The notes under the pieces: generated by a model
Database searches by the model: none
Seen by the model: only the letters and a program-made list of their open reading frames with translations
Told to the model about the DNA's origin: nothing
Position numbers and translations under genes: made by a program
Shown here: one piece after another, positions 35,496 through 43,171 of the stretch
Layout: each line of letters starts with the position of its first letter
Numbering within the stretch: the first letter of the stretch is position 1
Assembly: GCA_021323755.1 (NCBI GenBank)
Contig: JAJPKJ010000048.1
Coordinates: 33,542-97,541, forward strand
DNA length: 64,000 bases
DNA from: Chitinophagales bacterium
GTDB taxonomy: Bacteria; Bacteroidota; Bacteroidia; Chitinophagales; Chitinophagaceae
Direction: 5' to 3'

Positions 35496-36167
35496 TTATT
35501 CAGGGTTTTGCTCTTTATTATTTTCTACCAATTCGCCGCTTTCGCTTACCACAAGCGGAGTTTCAGGATTTTCATTTTCTTCAACGTGAGAATTAACGAT
35601 GGTGGGGGGAACTAAATTATCTACAAAAATTTCTTTCAGCTTTGGCAGATCTTCGGAGGAATTTATTCCGAAATAATCCATGAAAGTTCGAGAGACATTA
35701 TATATCAGAGGCTTCCCGGGCAATTCTTCATTTCTTCCGGAAATAATAATCAGTTCTTTTTCCAGCAATTTTTGGATTGAGTAATCGCAACTGACTCCAC
35801 GGATAGCTTCTATTTCACTTTTTGTAACCGGCTGTTTATAGGCGATAATAGCGAGGGTCTCGAGTGCCGCATTGGATAATCTTTTTAAGAATTTTTCGCC
35901 ATTAAGTTGCGCAATGGTCTTGTGAAATTCTTTTTTGGTAAGAAATTGCCAACCGCCACCGCTTTGTCTCACTTCAAAGGGATAAAATTCAGTTTTGTAT
36001 TTTTCGACAATACCGTCAATAGCAGTTTGAATTTGATCGAGATTACATTTATCTTCCATAAATCCGAAAGCATTATTTATCAGCTCGGTAAGTTCCATCG
36101 AGGTCAATGGTTTGTCGCTAGCAAAAATCAAGGCTTCAATATGTGGAATGATTTCAGAAATTTCCAT
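35496..36167 (-). CDS. scpB: Segregation and condensation protein B
   Basis: A 223-residue protein with two winged-helix domains (about 1-80 and 90-165) and family phrases LSNAALETLAIIAYKQPVTK and IRGVSCDYSIQKLLEKELI. The acidic tail is disordered. ScpB binds ScpA and the SMC kleisin complex for chromosome segregation. No scpA or smc gene is in the window. Confidence 0.92.
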   Translation of the reverse strand: MEISEIIPHIEALIFASDKPLTSMELTELINNAFGFMEDKCNLDQIQTAIDGIVEKYKTEFYPFEVRQSGGGWQFLTKKEFHKTIAQLNGEKFLKRLSNAALETLAIIAYKQPVTKSEIEAIRGVSCDYSIQKLLEKELIIISGRNEELPGKPLIYNVSRTFMDYFGINSSEDLPKLKEIFVDNLVPPTIVNSHVEENENPETPLVVSESGELVENNKEQNPE

Positions 36168-36173
36168 TGTTAA

Positions 36174-36300
36174 AGTTTGTCGTTTGAAGTTTTAGTTTGT
36201 GTTCTATAGCCCTCCGCGGTAGAAATGATTTTTAAGATATTGTCTTTAATAATTAATAATGAATTTTAAAATATAGAGCTACAAACTATGAACCGTAAAC
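36174..36300. repeat. Large imperfect inverted-repeat element between scpB and atpG
   Basis: The left arm AAGTTTGTCGTTTGAAGTTT... (with TAGTTTG and TATAGC) and the right arm, whose reverse complement is AAGTTTACGGTTCATAGTTT GTAGC, mirror each other around an A/T-rich middle. The inner CCCTCCGCGGTAG and CTACAAAC words recur at 2510-2550. No coding potential. Confidence 0.55.
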
Positions 36301-36306
36301 TTGTTT

Positions 36307-37188
36307 TTATCCTTGCAATGCCGCTGCGCCGCTCACGATCTCTGTTAATTCCGTAGTAATGGCGGCCTGGCGTGCGCGGTTATATGAAATGCGTAATGTG
36401 CGCAACAGATCGCTGGCATTTTCTGTGGCTTTATCCATCGCCGTCATGCGGGCACCATGTTCAGATGCATTTGCATCCAGAACAGCTTTATACAATTGCG
36501 TGTTTAAGATCTTTGGCATTAACTCGGCGATCAATTCCTGCCGGGATGGTTCAAAGATAAAATCACTCTTTTTGGCGCCTGATTTTCTTGGCGATTTCGG
36601 GATCGGCAAAAATCTTTCAACAGTAAAAATTTGAGTTGCAGCATTTTTAAATTCGCTGTAAACCAATTCAACTACATCAAATTCTTTGTTCTCAAAGCCC
36701 TTAACTGCCGCCTGCGCGCAAAGCTGAACACTTTCAAAATTGAGATGTGTAAAAATATCACGATAGGTTTCGCTTACTTTAAAATTATTTTTTAAAAAAT
36801 GTTCATAACCTTTCTTGCCAATGCTCCAAATAAAAACATTTCCTTTTGCAGATTGTGCAGCGTATTTTTCTTTAATCGTTTGTTTGGCAAGTTTAATGAT
36901 ATTTGAATTATATGCGCCGCATAACGTGCGGTCGCTGGTAATAACGATCAGTAAAACTTTTTCAACTGGCCTTTCTGCCGCAAGATTTGACCCCGTTTCG
37001 CCTTCAGAATTGCTCACGATATTACTCAATACTTCCTGCAATTTTTTTGCATAGGGGCGCATTTGTATAATAGCATCTTGTGCACGGCGCAATTTTGCAG
37101 CGCTTACCATTTTCATAGCCTTGGTGATCTGCTGGCTATTTTGAAAAGCTTTTATCCTGTTTCTTATTTCCTTTAACTGTCCTGGCAT
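36307..37188 (-). CDS. atpG: F1F0-ATP synthase gamma subunit
   Basis: A 293-residue gamma subunit, the rotating central stalk. N-terminal coiled helix LKEIRNRIKAFQNSQQITKA and C-terminal ARQAAITTELTEIVSGAAAL are canonical. Length is normal. Unusually, no other atp gene is adjacent: scpB lies downstream and divergent surE upstream, so gamma is separate from alpha and the rest of the operon. Confidence 0.96.
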   Translation of the reverse strand: MPGQLKEIRNRIKAFQNSQQITKAMKMVSAAKLRRAQDAIIQMRPYAKKLQEVLSNIVSNSEGETGSNLAAERPVEKVLLIVITSDRTLCGAYNSNIIKLAKQTIKEKYAAQSAKGNVFIWSIGKKGYEHFLKNNFKVSETYRDIFTHLNFESVQLCAQAAVKGFENKEFDVVELVYSEFKNAATQIFTVERFLPIPKSPRKSGAKKSDFIFEPSRQELIAELMPKILNTQLYKAVLDANASEHGARMTAMDKATENASDLLRTLRISYNRARQAAITTELTEIVSGAAALQG

Positions 37189-37207
37189 AAGGATTTTTTA
37201 ATCGGCC

Positions 37208-37215
37208 GCTAAGAT
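37208..37215 (-). promoter_or_regulatory. Probable -7 element of atpG
   Basis: TATCTTAG followed by CGGCC on the minus strand resembles TACCTTTGCGTCC and lies 19 nt before the atpG ATG. An own promoter fits its isolated position. Confidence 0.35.
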
Positions 37216-37425
37216 AGAAAATAATTGATAATGGAGAATGGATATTCGATATTTGGGCGTAAAATGTTCACGTTTACAAGATTTACGTTTTCTTTTGATT
37301 TTGGACTGATTTACCGGTGGAGAGACAGGCCAGGAAAGAACAAATGCCTGGAAGATGAAAAGCTGGCAACTTTTCGCCAAAAAGAAATCCGGACTCTCAA
37401 ATCTGAAATGGTAAGCAGAATATAC

Positions 37426-37433
37426 TACTTTTG
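37426..37433 (+). promoter_or_regulatory. -7 element of surE
   Basis: TACTTTTG followed by CAATCC matches TAnnTTTG, 14 nt before the surE ATG. The rest of the 259-base atpG-surE gap shows no convincing gene. Confidence 0.55.
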
Positions 37434-37447
37434 CAATCCAACTAATT

Positions 37448-38230
37448 ATGGCAAAAGCGGCTAAAAAAAAACCGGTTATTCTAATTACTAACGATGATGG
37501 CATTACGGCACCGGGAATTCAAAATCTTGTTGAAGCGGTTAAAGACCTGGGAAAGATTGTTGTAGTCGCACCTGATAAGCCTCAGTCGGGAATGGGTCAC
37601 GCCATCACAATTGGTAATCCGCTGCGCCTCCACCCGGTTCATACTTTTAGCGGGATCGAGGCCTGGCAATGTACAGGAACGCCGGTCGATTGTGTGAAAC
37701 TCGCGGTTGACAAAATCCTGCATCGCAAACCTGATCTTTGTTTAAGTGGAATAAATCATGGCGCAAACCATTCCATTAACGTAATCTACTCAGGAACGAT
37801 GTCAGCGGCTGTTGAAGCGGCAATTGAGAGTATCCCGTCAGTCGGATTTTCATTATTGGATTATAGCCTGGAAGCTGATTTTAGCGCCGCAAGAAAATAT
37901 GCGCGCATCATTGTGGAAAATCTTTTGCATGATTCTCTGGATAAACATCTTATCCTTAATGTGAATTTCCCGGCTGTGCCCGATAGTTTAATAAAAGGGA
38001 TGAGAATTTGTAAACAGGCGTATGCGAAATATGAAGAAGATTTTGTGGAAAGAAACGACCCGACCGGAAAAAAATATTATTGGCTTACCGGGCGATTTGT
38101 GAATTTTGATAAAGGTAAAGACACCGACGTGTGGGCGCTCGAAAATAATTACGTGAGCGTAGTTCCTGTACAATTTGATTTAACGAATTACGTTTTAAAG
38201 ACCAAACTCGAAAAAGCCTGGAAACTGTGA
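37448..38230 (+). CDS. surE: 5'/3'-nucleotidase SurE
   Basis: A 260-residue SurE: metal-binding ITNDDGITAPG at the N-terminus, PDKPQSGMGHAIT, CTGTPVDCV and the conserved SGINHGANHSINVIYSGT. It dephosphorylates nucleoside monophosphates and is a stationary-phase survival protein. The next gene overlaps its stop by four bases (GTGA), showing translational coupling. Confidence 0.95.
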   Translation: MAKAAKKKPVILITNDDGITAPGIQNLVEAVKDLGKIVVVAPDKPQSGMGHAITIGNPLRLHPVHTFSGIEAWQCTGTPVDCVKLAVDKILHRKPDLCLSGINHGANHSINVIYSGTMSAAVEAAIESIPSVGFSLLDYSLEADFSAARKYARIIVENLLHDSLDKHLILNVNFPAVPDSLIKGMRICKQAYAKYEEDFVERNDPTGKKYYWLTGRFVNFDKGKDTDVWALENNYVSVVPVQFDLTNYVLKTKLEKAWKL

Positions 38231-38526
38231 CAATTAAAAAAGATAACCTCAAATTTGGATTGCTGCTCGGTTTTATCGCGCCGATATTAAGCATGGTGGT
38301 TTATTATTTCATAAAATTTTATCCGCATTTTTCGGTAAGACAGTTTTTTGTTTTTTTAAAGAATAATCCAGGTCAGATCACGGCAATTGCCGTTCCATGT
38401 CTGGTGTTGAACATTGCACTGTTTACCTATTACATCAATTCTCATCTCGACAAGACGGCTAAAGGGATTTTTGCCATTACTATTCTTTATGCAATAACAA
38501 CTCTGCTGCTGAAAATAACTTTATAA
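38227..38526 (+). CDS. Small three-helix membrane protein, unknown
   Basis: A 99-residue protein with GTG start overlapping the surE stop. Three hydrophobic segments are visible (about 10-33, 56-75 and 80-97). No motif recognised. Its position between surE and lpxB is shared transcriptionally with surE by overlap; a membrane or envelope role is only inferred. Confidence 0.7.
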   Translation: MTIKKDNLKFGLLLGFIAPILSMVVYYFIKFYPHFSVRQFFVFLKNNPGQITAIAVPCLVLNIALFTYYINSHLDKTAKGIFAITILYAITTLLLKITL

Positions 38527-38570
38527 TTTTATTTGGCTAATGGGTATTAGCTATCGGCTATTAGCTTTGT

Positions 38571-38578
38571 TATATTTG
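38571..38578 (+). promoter_or_regulatory. -7 element of lpxB
   Basis: TATATTTG followed by CAGTC, 17 nt before the ATG. It lies next to quasi-repeat words (GGTATTAGCTATCGGCTATTAG). Confidence 0.5.
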
Positions 38579-38595
38579 CAGTCACAAAACAATTC

Positions 38596-39732
38596 ATGCG
38601 CTATTATTTTATTGCAGGCGAAGCATCTGGCGATCTTCACGGAAGTAATCTTATTAAAGAAATAAAAAAAACGGATAAACAAGCAGTAATGCGTTGTTGG
38701 GGCGGCGAATTGATGGAACAAGCCGGCGCTGCGGTTGATAAACATTATCGCGAGCTTGCCTTCATGGGTTTTACCGAGGTGTTGATGAATATCCGAACGA
38801 TTCTTAAGAATTTCAAACGCTGCAAGGAAAATATTTCAAACTTCAAGCCTGATGTTGTTATTCTCATTGATTACCCCGGATTCAATTTGCGCATGGCGAA
38901 ATGGGCGAAGCAACAAAATTATAAAGTGGTTTATTATATTTCGCCACAGGTATGGGCATGGAAAGAAAATCGGGTGAAGATTATCAAAGCTTTTGTCGAC
39001 AGAATGCTCACCATACTTCCTTTCGAACAGGCGTTTTATAAGAAATGGAATTATAATGCTGATTATGTCGGGCATCCGTTGATAGAAGCAGTTGCCAGTT
39101 TCCAGTCGACGGTCTCTGGAAATCAGCAACTGGCAACCGCGGACAAAATTCAAACGCCAAGCTCTAGACCAATCATCGCTCTACTTCCGGGAAGCCGCAA
39201 ACAGGAATTGCACCATAAACTGCCGATAATGCTTGCCGTCACAAAATTTTTTCCCGACTATACTTTCATTATCGCTAAAGCCCCATCACAGGAAGATGAA
39301 CTGTACGACAAATATTTAAAAGAATACCCAAATGTTTTAACGGTACGCAATCAAACATACCAACTATTATCACAGGCAACAGCAGCATGTGTTACATCAG
39401 GAACGGCAACATTGGAAACTGCATTATTCGGCGTGCCCGAAGTAGTTTGCTATAAAGCAGGAAATATTTCTTATCAAATTGCAAAATGGCTCGCGAATGT
39501 AAAATATATTTCTCTTGTCAATCTTATTATGGATAAACCTGTTGTTACAGAATTGATACAGGAAAAATTAACGGTGGAAAATCTAAGCAAGGAATTGAAT
39601 GATATTTTAAATGATACGAAGAGAATTAAGCAAATGAAAGCTGATTATTCGGTATTAAAAGAATCATTAAGTCAGCATGGAAATGCATCTGCAAAAGCAG
39701 CAGAGATCATTAATAAATTATTAAAGCCTTAA
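38596..39732 (+). CDS. lpxB: Lipid-A-disaccharide synthase
   Basis: A 378-residue GT19 enzyme: AGEASGDLHG at the N-terminus, WGGELMEQAG, LIDYPGFNLRMAKWAK, YISPQVWAWKENRV, and LLPGSRKQEL. It joins UDP-2,3-diacyl-GlcN and lipid X, so the organism makes lipid A. The variable linker near residues 165-185 is encoded by an inverted-repeat element (39091-39137). The last base pairs overlap the convergent DUF6728 gene. Confidence 0.96.
   Translation: MRYYFIAGEASGDLHGSNLIKEIKKTDKQAVMRCWGGELMEQAGAAVDKHYRELAFMGFTEVLMNIRTILKNFKRCKENISNFKPDVVILIDYPGFNLRMAKWAKQQNYKVVYYISPQVWAWKENRVKIIKAFVDRMLTILPFEQAFYKKWNYNADYVGHPLIEAVASFQSTVSGNQQLATADKIQTPSSRPIIALLPGSRKQELHHKLPIMLAVTKFFPDYTFIIAKAPSQEDELYDKYLKEYPNVLTVRNQTYQLLSQATAACVTSGTATLETALFGVPEVVCYKAGNISYQIAKWLANVKYISLVNLIMDKPVVTELIQEKLTVENLSKELNDILNDTKRIKQMKADYSVLKESLSQHGNASAKAAEIINKLLKP
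39091..39137. repeat. Inverted-repeat element inside the lpxB coding region
   Basis: GTTGCCAGTT (39091-39100) and TTTCCAG (39099-39105) have exact inverted partners CTGGAAA (39116-39122) and AACTGGCAAC (39128-39137). It encodes the low-complexity linker VASFQSTVSGNQQLATAD in frame. Confidence 0.6.
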
Positions 39733-39902
39733 TGCCTTTTTAAAATGAAAAATCGCACAAGGATTATAATGATACAGGCTAAAAACATAAAAATGGAAAT
39801 ACGATTAATGCCATGCATATATCTCATCCATTTTGTGTGTGGCGCATTTGGATCTCTTTTTTTTATGTAGAGATATTCCGCTATTTGTCTTAATACTCCC
39901 AT
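39729..39902 (-). CDS. DUF6728 small membrane protein
   Basis: A 57-residue protein from ATG 39902 (MGVLRQIAEYLY). It has the conserved basic stretch KKRDPNAPHTKWMRYMHGINR and one C-terminal helix (about 36-53). This matches the short Bacteroidota DUF6728 proteins, whose function is unknown. It overlaps the 3' end of lpxB by four bases in convergent orientation. Confidence 0.7.
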   Translation of the reverse strand: MGVLRQIAEYLYIKKRDPNAPHTKWMRYMHGINRISIFMFLACIIIILVRFFILKRH

Positions 39903-39972
39903 TATCTTTTCATCTTGAAGTTCAAAGATAATAACAGATTGGCGATGGAATAGTTGTAAAACTGAAATCTTA

Positions 39973-39980
39973 TATATTTG
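39973..39980 (+). promoter_or_regulatory. Promoter box of tRNA-Ala
   Basis: TATATTTG followed by CAATC exactly matches TAnnTTTG and ends nine bases before the tRNA; GTTG lies 16 nt upstream (39953-39956). Confidence 0.65.
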
Positions 39981-39989
39981 CAATCTTCT

Positions 39990-40063
<74 letters not shown>

Positions 40064-40078
40064 CATTTGGGGCAAAAT

Positions 40079-40621
40079 TCATTGGTGTTTTGCAAGGGTT
40101 TGTAAAGAAAAATTCTTTTTAATCCTGTCAATATCTGCCATACTTAATCCTTTGCAAGTGATGAATTGATTGTATGTTCCAACAAACGCATGTTGGTATT
40201 CGTAATTATTATTTGCCGACATCACCGACCATACCCCACCGCCATCGATGATGGCAACACTGTTCCTTGATGGTTCATGCGCGTTTCTAATGTATGACCA
40301 GGGTTCATTAAAATCACCACTGCTTATCGAAATTATTCTCTGCTTATTACCTGAAGAACTTGCGAAATAATATTGTTGTTCGTGAGTATAATTTTCCGGA
40401 GAAAATCTGGTGAACAATACGCCGGTCGTTGGGATCCGGTAAACCCGACTATTGCCATCGTATTCTTCCTCTGCCCCGTTCGGCTGATCAAAAACAATAT
40501 ACACTTCTCCTGTATAGCCTTCGGGTAATAAACAAATTGACGGAGAGTGGGAAAAATGGCGATACACAAATGTTGTTGCGCCTATAATAACTGAACATAG
40601 TGCGAGGATTATTAGTTTCAT
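40079..40621 (-). CDS. DUF6843-like anchored or secreted protein
   Basis: A 180-residue protein with an N-terminal hydrophobic signal/anchor (MKLIILALCSVIIGATTFVY). The body contains LLPEGYTGEVYIVFDQPNG and SRVYRIPTTGVLFT, a pattern I associate with DUF6843. No catalytic motif is recognised. It converges on tRNA-Ala. Function unknown. Confidence 0.6.
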   Translation of the reverse strand: MKLIILALCSVIIGATTFVYRHFSHSPSICLLPEGYTGEVYIVFDQPNGAEEEYDGNSRVYRIPTTGVLFTRFSPENYTHEQQYYFASSSGNKQRIISISSGDFNEPWSYIRNAHEPSRNSVAIIDGGGVWSVMSANNNYEYQHAFVGTYNQFITCKGLSMADIDRIKKNFSLQTLAKHQ

Positions 40622-40755
40622 AATTCACTGATTAAATAAAAAGAATTGAAGTTGAGAAAATTCAATTTTCTATGTGATGCAAATTCCAAAACCTCTATTA
40701 CCTAATCATGAAGTGTGTATTAAAATTTAATTACCGTTTTTTTACGATAGAAAAA

Positions 40756-41880
40756 TTATTTTGAAGCAGTTTGCTCAACAAAATTTTGAGAGACATCATG
40801 CGGTATGGTTACTGATGATGTTATTGGTTTGCCTGTTTTATGGGATGAATTGAATTCCTCTCCCAGCAACATCGCAACTGTTGATGCGATCTGGTTTTGG
40901 TAATTTTTTTCTGCAATATGTCTTTCTCCAACTGGCTCGGTATCCGGACCGATAATCGCCATCCAAATTTCGCCTGAACCTTTTGTGAAACAATTATGTC
41001 CATGCCATGAAGATTCCTCTTTTCCCCTTCCATGATCTGTTGTAATAATGAACGTAGTATTATCTTTATAAAATGGATCTGTTTGTACGGCGTACCACAG
41101 GTCGGAAACCATTTTATCAAAACTATTTGCCTGTTGCAAATACAGATCGTATTTATTGTGATGAGCGAATTCATCCGTCTCTCCAAAACTTAAAAAAACA
41201 ATCCGTGGATGATTTTGATTGATGTATTCTTTGGCTGCAATTGAGGTGAGTTGATCATAACGAGTATGTCCTTTTGCTGTAACCTGGTTCTCCACTTCAT
41301 TTATTTTTTCGCTGAGATCATTTCCGTCGTTGATTATTGAATCGTAGCCGCTGTTTACATAAAGCTTGCTGCGCTTTATATTTAAAATGCTTGGAAACAT
41401 ATTCCACGACGTAAAGGAAACCACTTTACCATTATACTCTTTTTGCGAATTGAAATACTCGAGAATATTTTGATTTCTGTTGTTAACATGAATATTTGGA
41501 ATGAACAATGGATCAGCAAAACCGGTTAAAATTTCATTATATCCCGGATAAGAGATCTTGAAAATGTTTTTTACGTTCACTTTATTGTTCTCCAAGCGGT
41601 TTCCATATAACTGACCTTTCTTTGCGATCACACTCCAGAAAAAAGGCATTAACTTTTTTCGGCGTTGTTCAAGATTATCATCCCAATAAAGATCTTTTAT
41701 TAACGATGTGTCCTGAACGTAATCTAAATTATTGATAATCGCGGAATCCGCGCCGGTAAACACTTCCTGCCACCTAAATCCATCTGTGGTAATGATAAAA
41801 ACGTTTTTTGTTTTCAGTGCAGATTGGGCCGCGACAAGGCAATAGAGAAATAGTAACGGAAGAAAATATGTGATTTTCAT
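40756..41880 (-). CDS. Secreted alkaline-phosphatase-superfamily phosphodiesterase/phosphatase
   Basis: A 374-residue protein with a signal peptide (ending LVAAQ). The metal site is visible as IITTDGFRWQEVFTG (Asp plus the Thr/Ser nucleophile region), GETDEFAHH and ITTDHGRGKE...WHGH, as in nucleotide pyrophosphatase/phosphodiesterases. The substrate cannot be told; nucleotides, phosphonates and sulfate esters are all used by the superfamily. It has its own promoter box just upstream. Confidence 0.82.
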   Translation of the reverse strand: MKITYFLPLLFLYCLVAAQSALKTKNVFIITTDGFRWQEVFTGADSAIINNLDYVQDTSLIKDLYWDDNLEQRRKKLMPFFWSVIAKKGQLYGNRLENNKVNVKNIFKISYPGYNEILTGFADPLFIPNIHVNNRNQNILEYFNSQKEYNGKVVSFTSWNMFPSILNIKRSKLYVNSGYDSIINDGNDLSEKINEVENQVTAKGHTRYDQLTSIAAKEYINQNHPRIVFLSFGETDEFAHHNKYDLYLQQANSFDKMVSDLWYAVQTDPFYKDNTTFIITTDHGRGKEESSWHGHNCFTKGSGEIWMAIIGPDTEPVGERHIAEKNYQNQIASTVAMLLGEEFNSSHKTGKPITSSVTIPHDVSQNFVEQTASK

Positions 41881-41894
41881 TTTTTGTGGTTTTA

Positions 41895-41902
41895 CAAAAG
41901 TA
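41895..41902 (-). promoter_or_regulatory. -7 element of the phosphodiesterase gene
   Basis: Minus-strand TACTTTTG matches TAnnTTTG, 14 nt before the ATG at 41880, with GTTG about 17 nt upstream. Confidence 0.5.
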
Positions 41903-41977
41903 TATTGGTAACATCAACGCAACTTTATGCAAACATTAACTTACGGTTATGCTTTGGGGTAAGTTTGTGGGCATTAT

Positions 41978-42005
41978 TTTGATAATAAGTAAATGGATAT
42001 TTTTG
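41978..42005 (+). promoter_or_regulatory. Promoter of the START-domain gene
   Basis: TTTG at 41978-41981 and TATTTTTG at 41998-42005, 16 nt apart. It overlaps an upstream ATG (41993) and so argues for the internal start at 42035. Confidence 0.5.
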
Positions 42006-42034
42006 TAGAAGTGTGTGAGCAAAATTTTTCACCA

Positions 42035-42691
42035 ATGTCAGGTTTCACTAAAGAAAATATTATCCTTTTTTGCACAAGTATTTTCATCATGTCGTCCATT
42101 AATGCACAAAACGATTGGCGCTTAAAGAAAGAGCAATCGGGAATTAAAATTTATATGCGCAGCAATGAACGCTCTTCTTTTAATGAAATAAAGGTAGAGA
42201 TGAGCATCCAGTCAAAGTTATCTTCCCTTGTTGCTTTGTTGCTTGACGTACCCAATCATGCACAATGGGTTTACAATGTTAAATCCTCTTACATCCTTAA
42301 AAAGGTCGCTGAAAATGAATTATACTTTTACGAATTGATCAATTCTCCGTTTCCGGCAAGTGATCGTGATCTTGTTGTTCATTTAAAAATCACGCAGGAT
42401 TCTCAAACAAAAACGATGACCATTTCCGCCATAAATATTCCTGATTTTATTCCGCAAAAGAAAAATATTGTTCGCGTCCCTGTTTCGAGAGAAAGTTGGC
42501 GAGTAACTCCCGTTAGCAACAACACGCTTAAAATAGAATATTATCTCGAAATTGATCCCGGGGGCTCCGTGCCGGCATGGCTTATTAATGGATTTGCAGA
42601 AAAAGGTCCATATGAATCTTTCAGGCATTTGCAGTCGCAGGTTGATCTTCCAAAATATAAAAATGCCTTTGTTTCATTTATCAAGAATTGA
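42035..42691 (+). CDS. Secreted START-domain lipid-binding protein
   Basis: A 218-residue protein with signal sequence (MSGFTKENIILFCTSIFIMSSINAQ). The mature part is a START/SRPBCC cavity fold: DWRLKKEQSGIKIYMR, then FPASDRDLVVHL and the long C-terminal helix. START proteins bind hydrophobic ligands, but the ligand is unknown. ATG 42035 is preferred to 41993 because a promoter box spans the latter. Confidence 0.78.
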   Translation: MSGFTKENIILFCTSIFIMSSINAQNDWRLKKEQSGIKIYMRSNERSSFNEIKVEMSIQSKLSSLVALLLDVPNHAQWVYNVKSSYILKKVAENELYFYELINSPFPASDRDLVVHLKITQDSQTKTMTISAINIPDFIPQKKNIVRVPVSRESWRVTPVSNNTLKIEYYLEIDPGGSVPAWLINGFAEKGPYESFRHLQSQVDLPKYKNAFVSFIKN

Positions 42692-42706
42692 TTTTCCAGT
42701 TCAACA

Positions 42707-43081
42707 TTATTTTGCAAATACAAACTTCTTCTGCATGAAATAATTATAAGTTAGTCCGAGAATGACTGAAGTGATGATTTTGGAAACAATTCCAACTATT
42801 TTCATGTAGTAAGTAAAAAAATAAACACCGCCTGCAGAAAGAAGAAGATTACCAGCCCACACCAGAATGTACTTCATGATCTGCAATGAAACTTTTCCAT
42901 TTTCAGCATGAAAAGCCCAGCTTCTTCCAAATATAAATTGTGTAATTGCACCGCAAATATTTCCTCCAAGGCTGGCTACAACAAAATTATAGTGAAATAA
43001 TTTAGACAAAAGAATGGTTACCAAAAAATCAACTGCGGAACCCAATATGGCAGTTGCTTGCGCTTTTAAATAAGTAATCAC
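42707..43081 (-). CDS. GtrA-family membrane protein
   Basis: A 124-residue protein with four TM helices and the family's FGRSWAFHA and NYFMQKKFVF motifs. GtrA proteins are thought to flip polyprenyl-linked sugars. No glycosyltransferase is adjacent, so the partner is unknown. Confidence 0.83.
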   Translation of the reverse strand: MITYLKAQATAILGSAVDFLVTILLSKLFHYNFVVASLGGNICGAITQFIFGRSWAFHAENGKVSLQIMKYILVWAGNLLLSAGGVYFFTYYMKIVGIVSKIITSVILGLTYNYFMQKKFVFAK

Positions 43082-43171
43082 CGGTTAAAGATAATCATAA
43101 CTATGAAGTGGGGAATATGAAGGATGTGTTAAGTGATTTTTAACTCATCGTTTATGGCTTGCGCTTAATAT

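Noticed and set aside
37225..37464. 79-residue open frame between atpG and surE
   Set aside because: It runs through the surE promoter box and start; composition is not gene-like.
40064..40092. GCAAAA/TTTTGC hairpin after tRNA-Ala
   Set aside because: Only six bp and inside the 3' end of the convergent gene; not convincing as a terminator.
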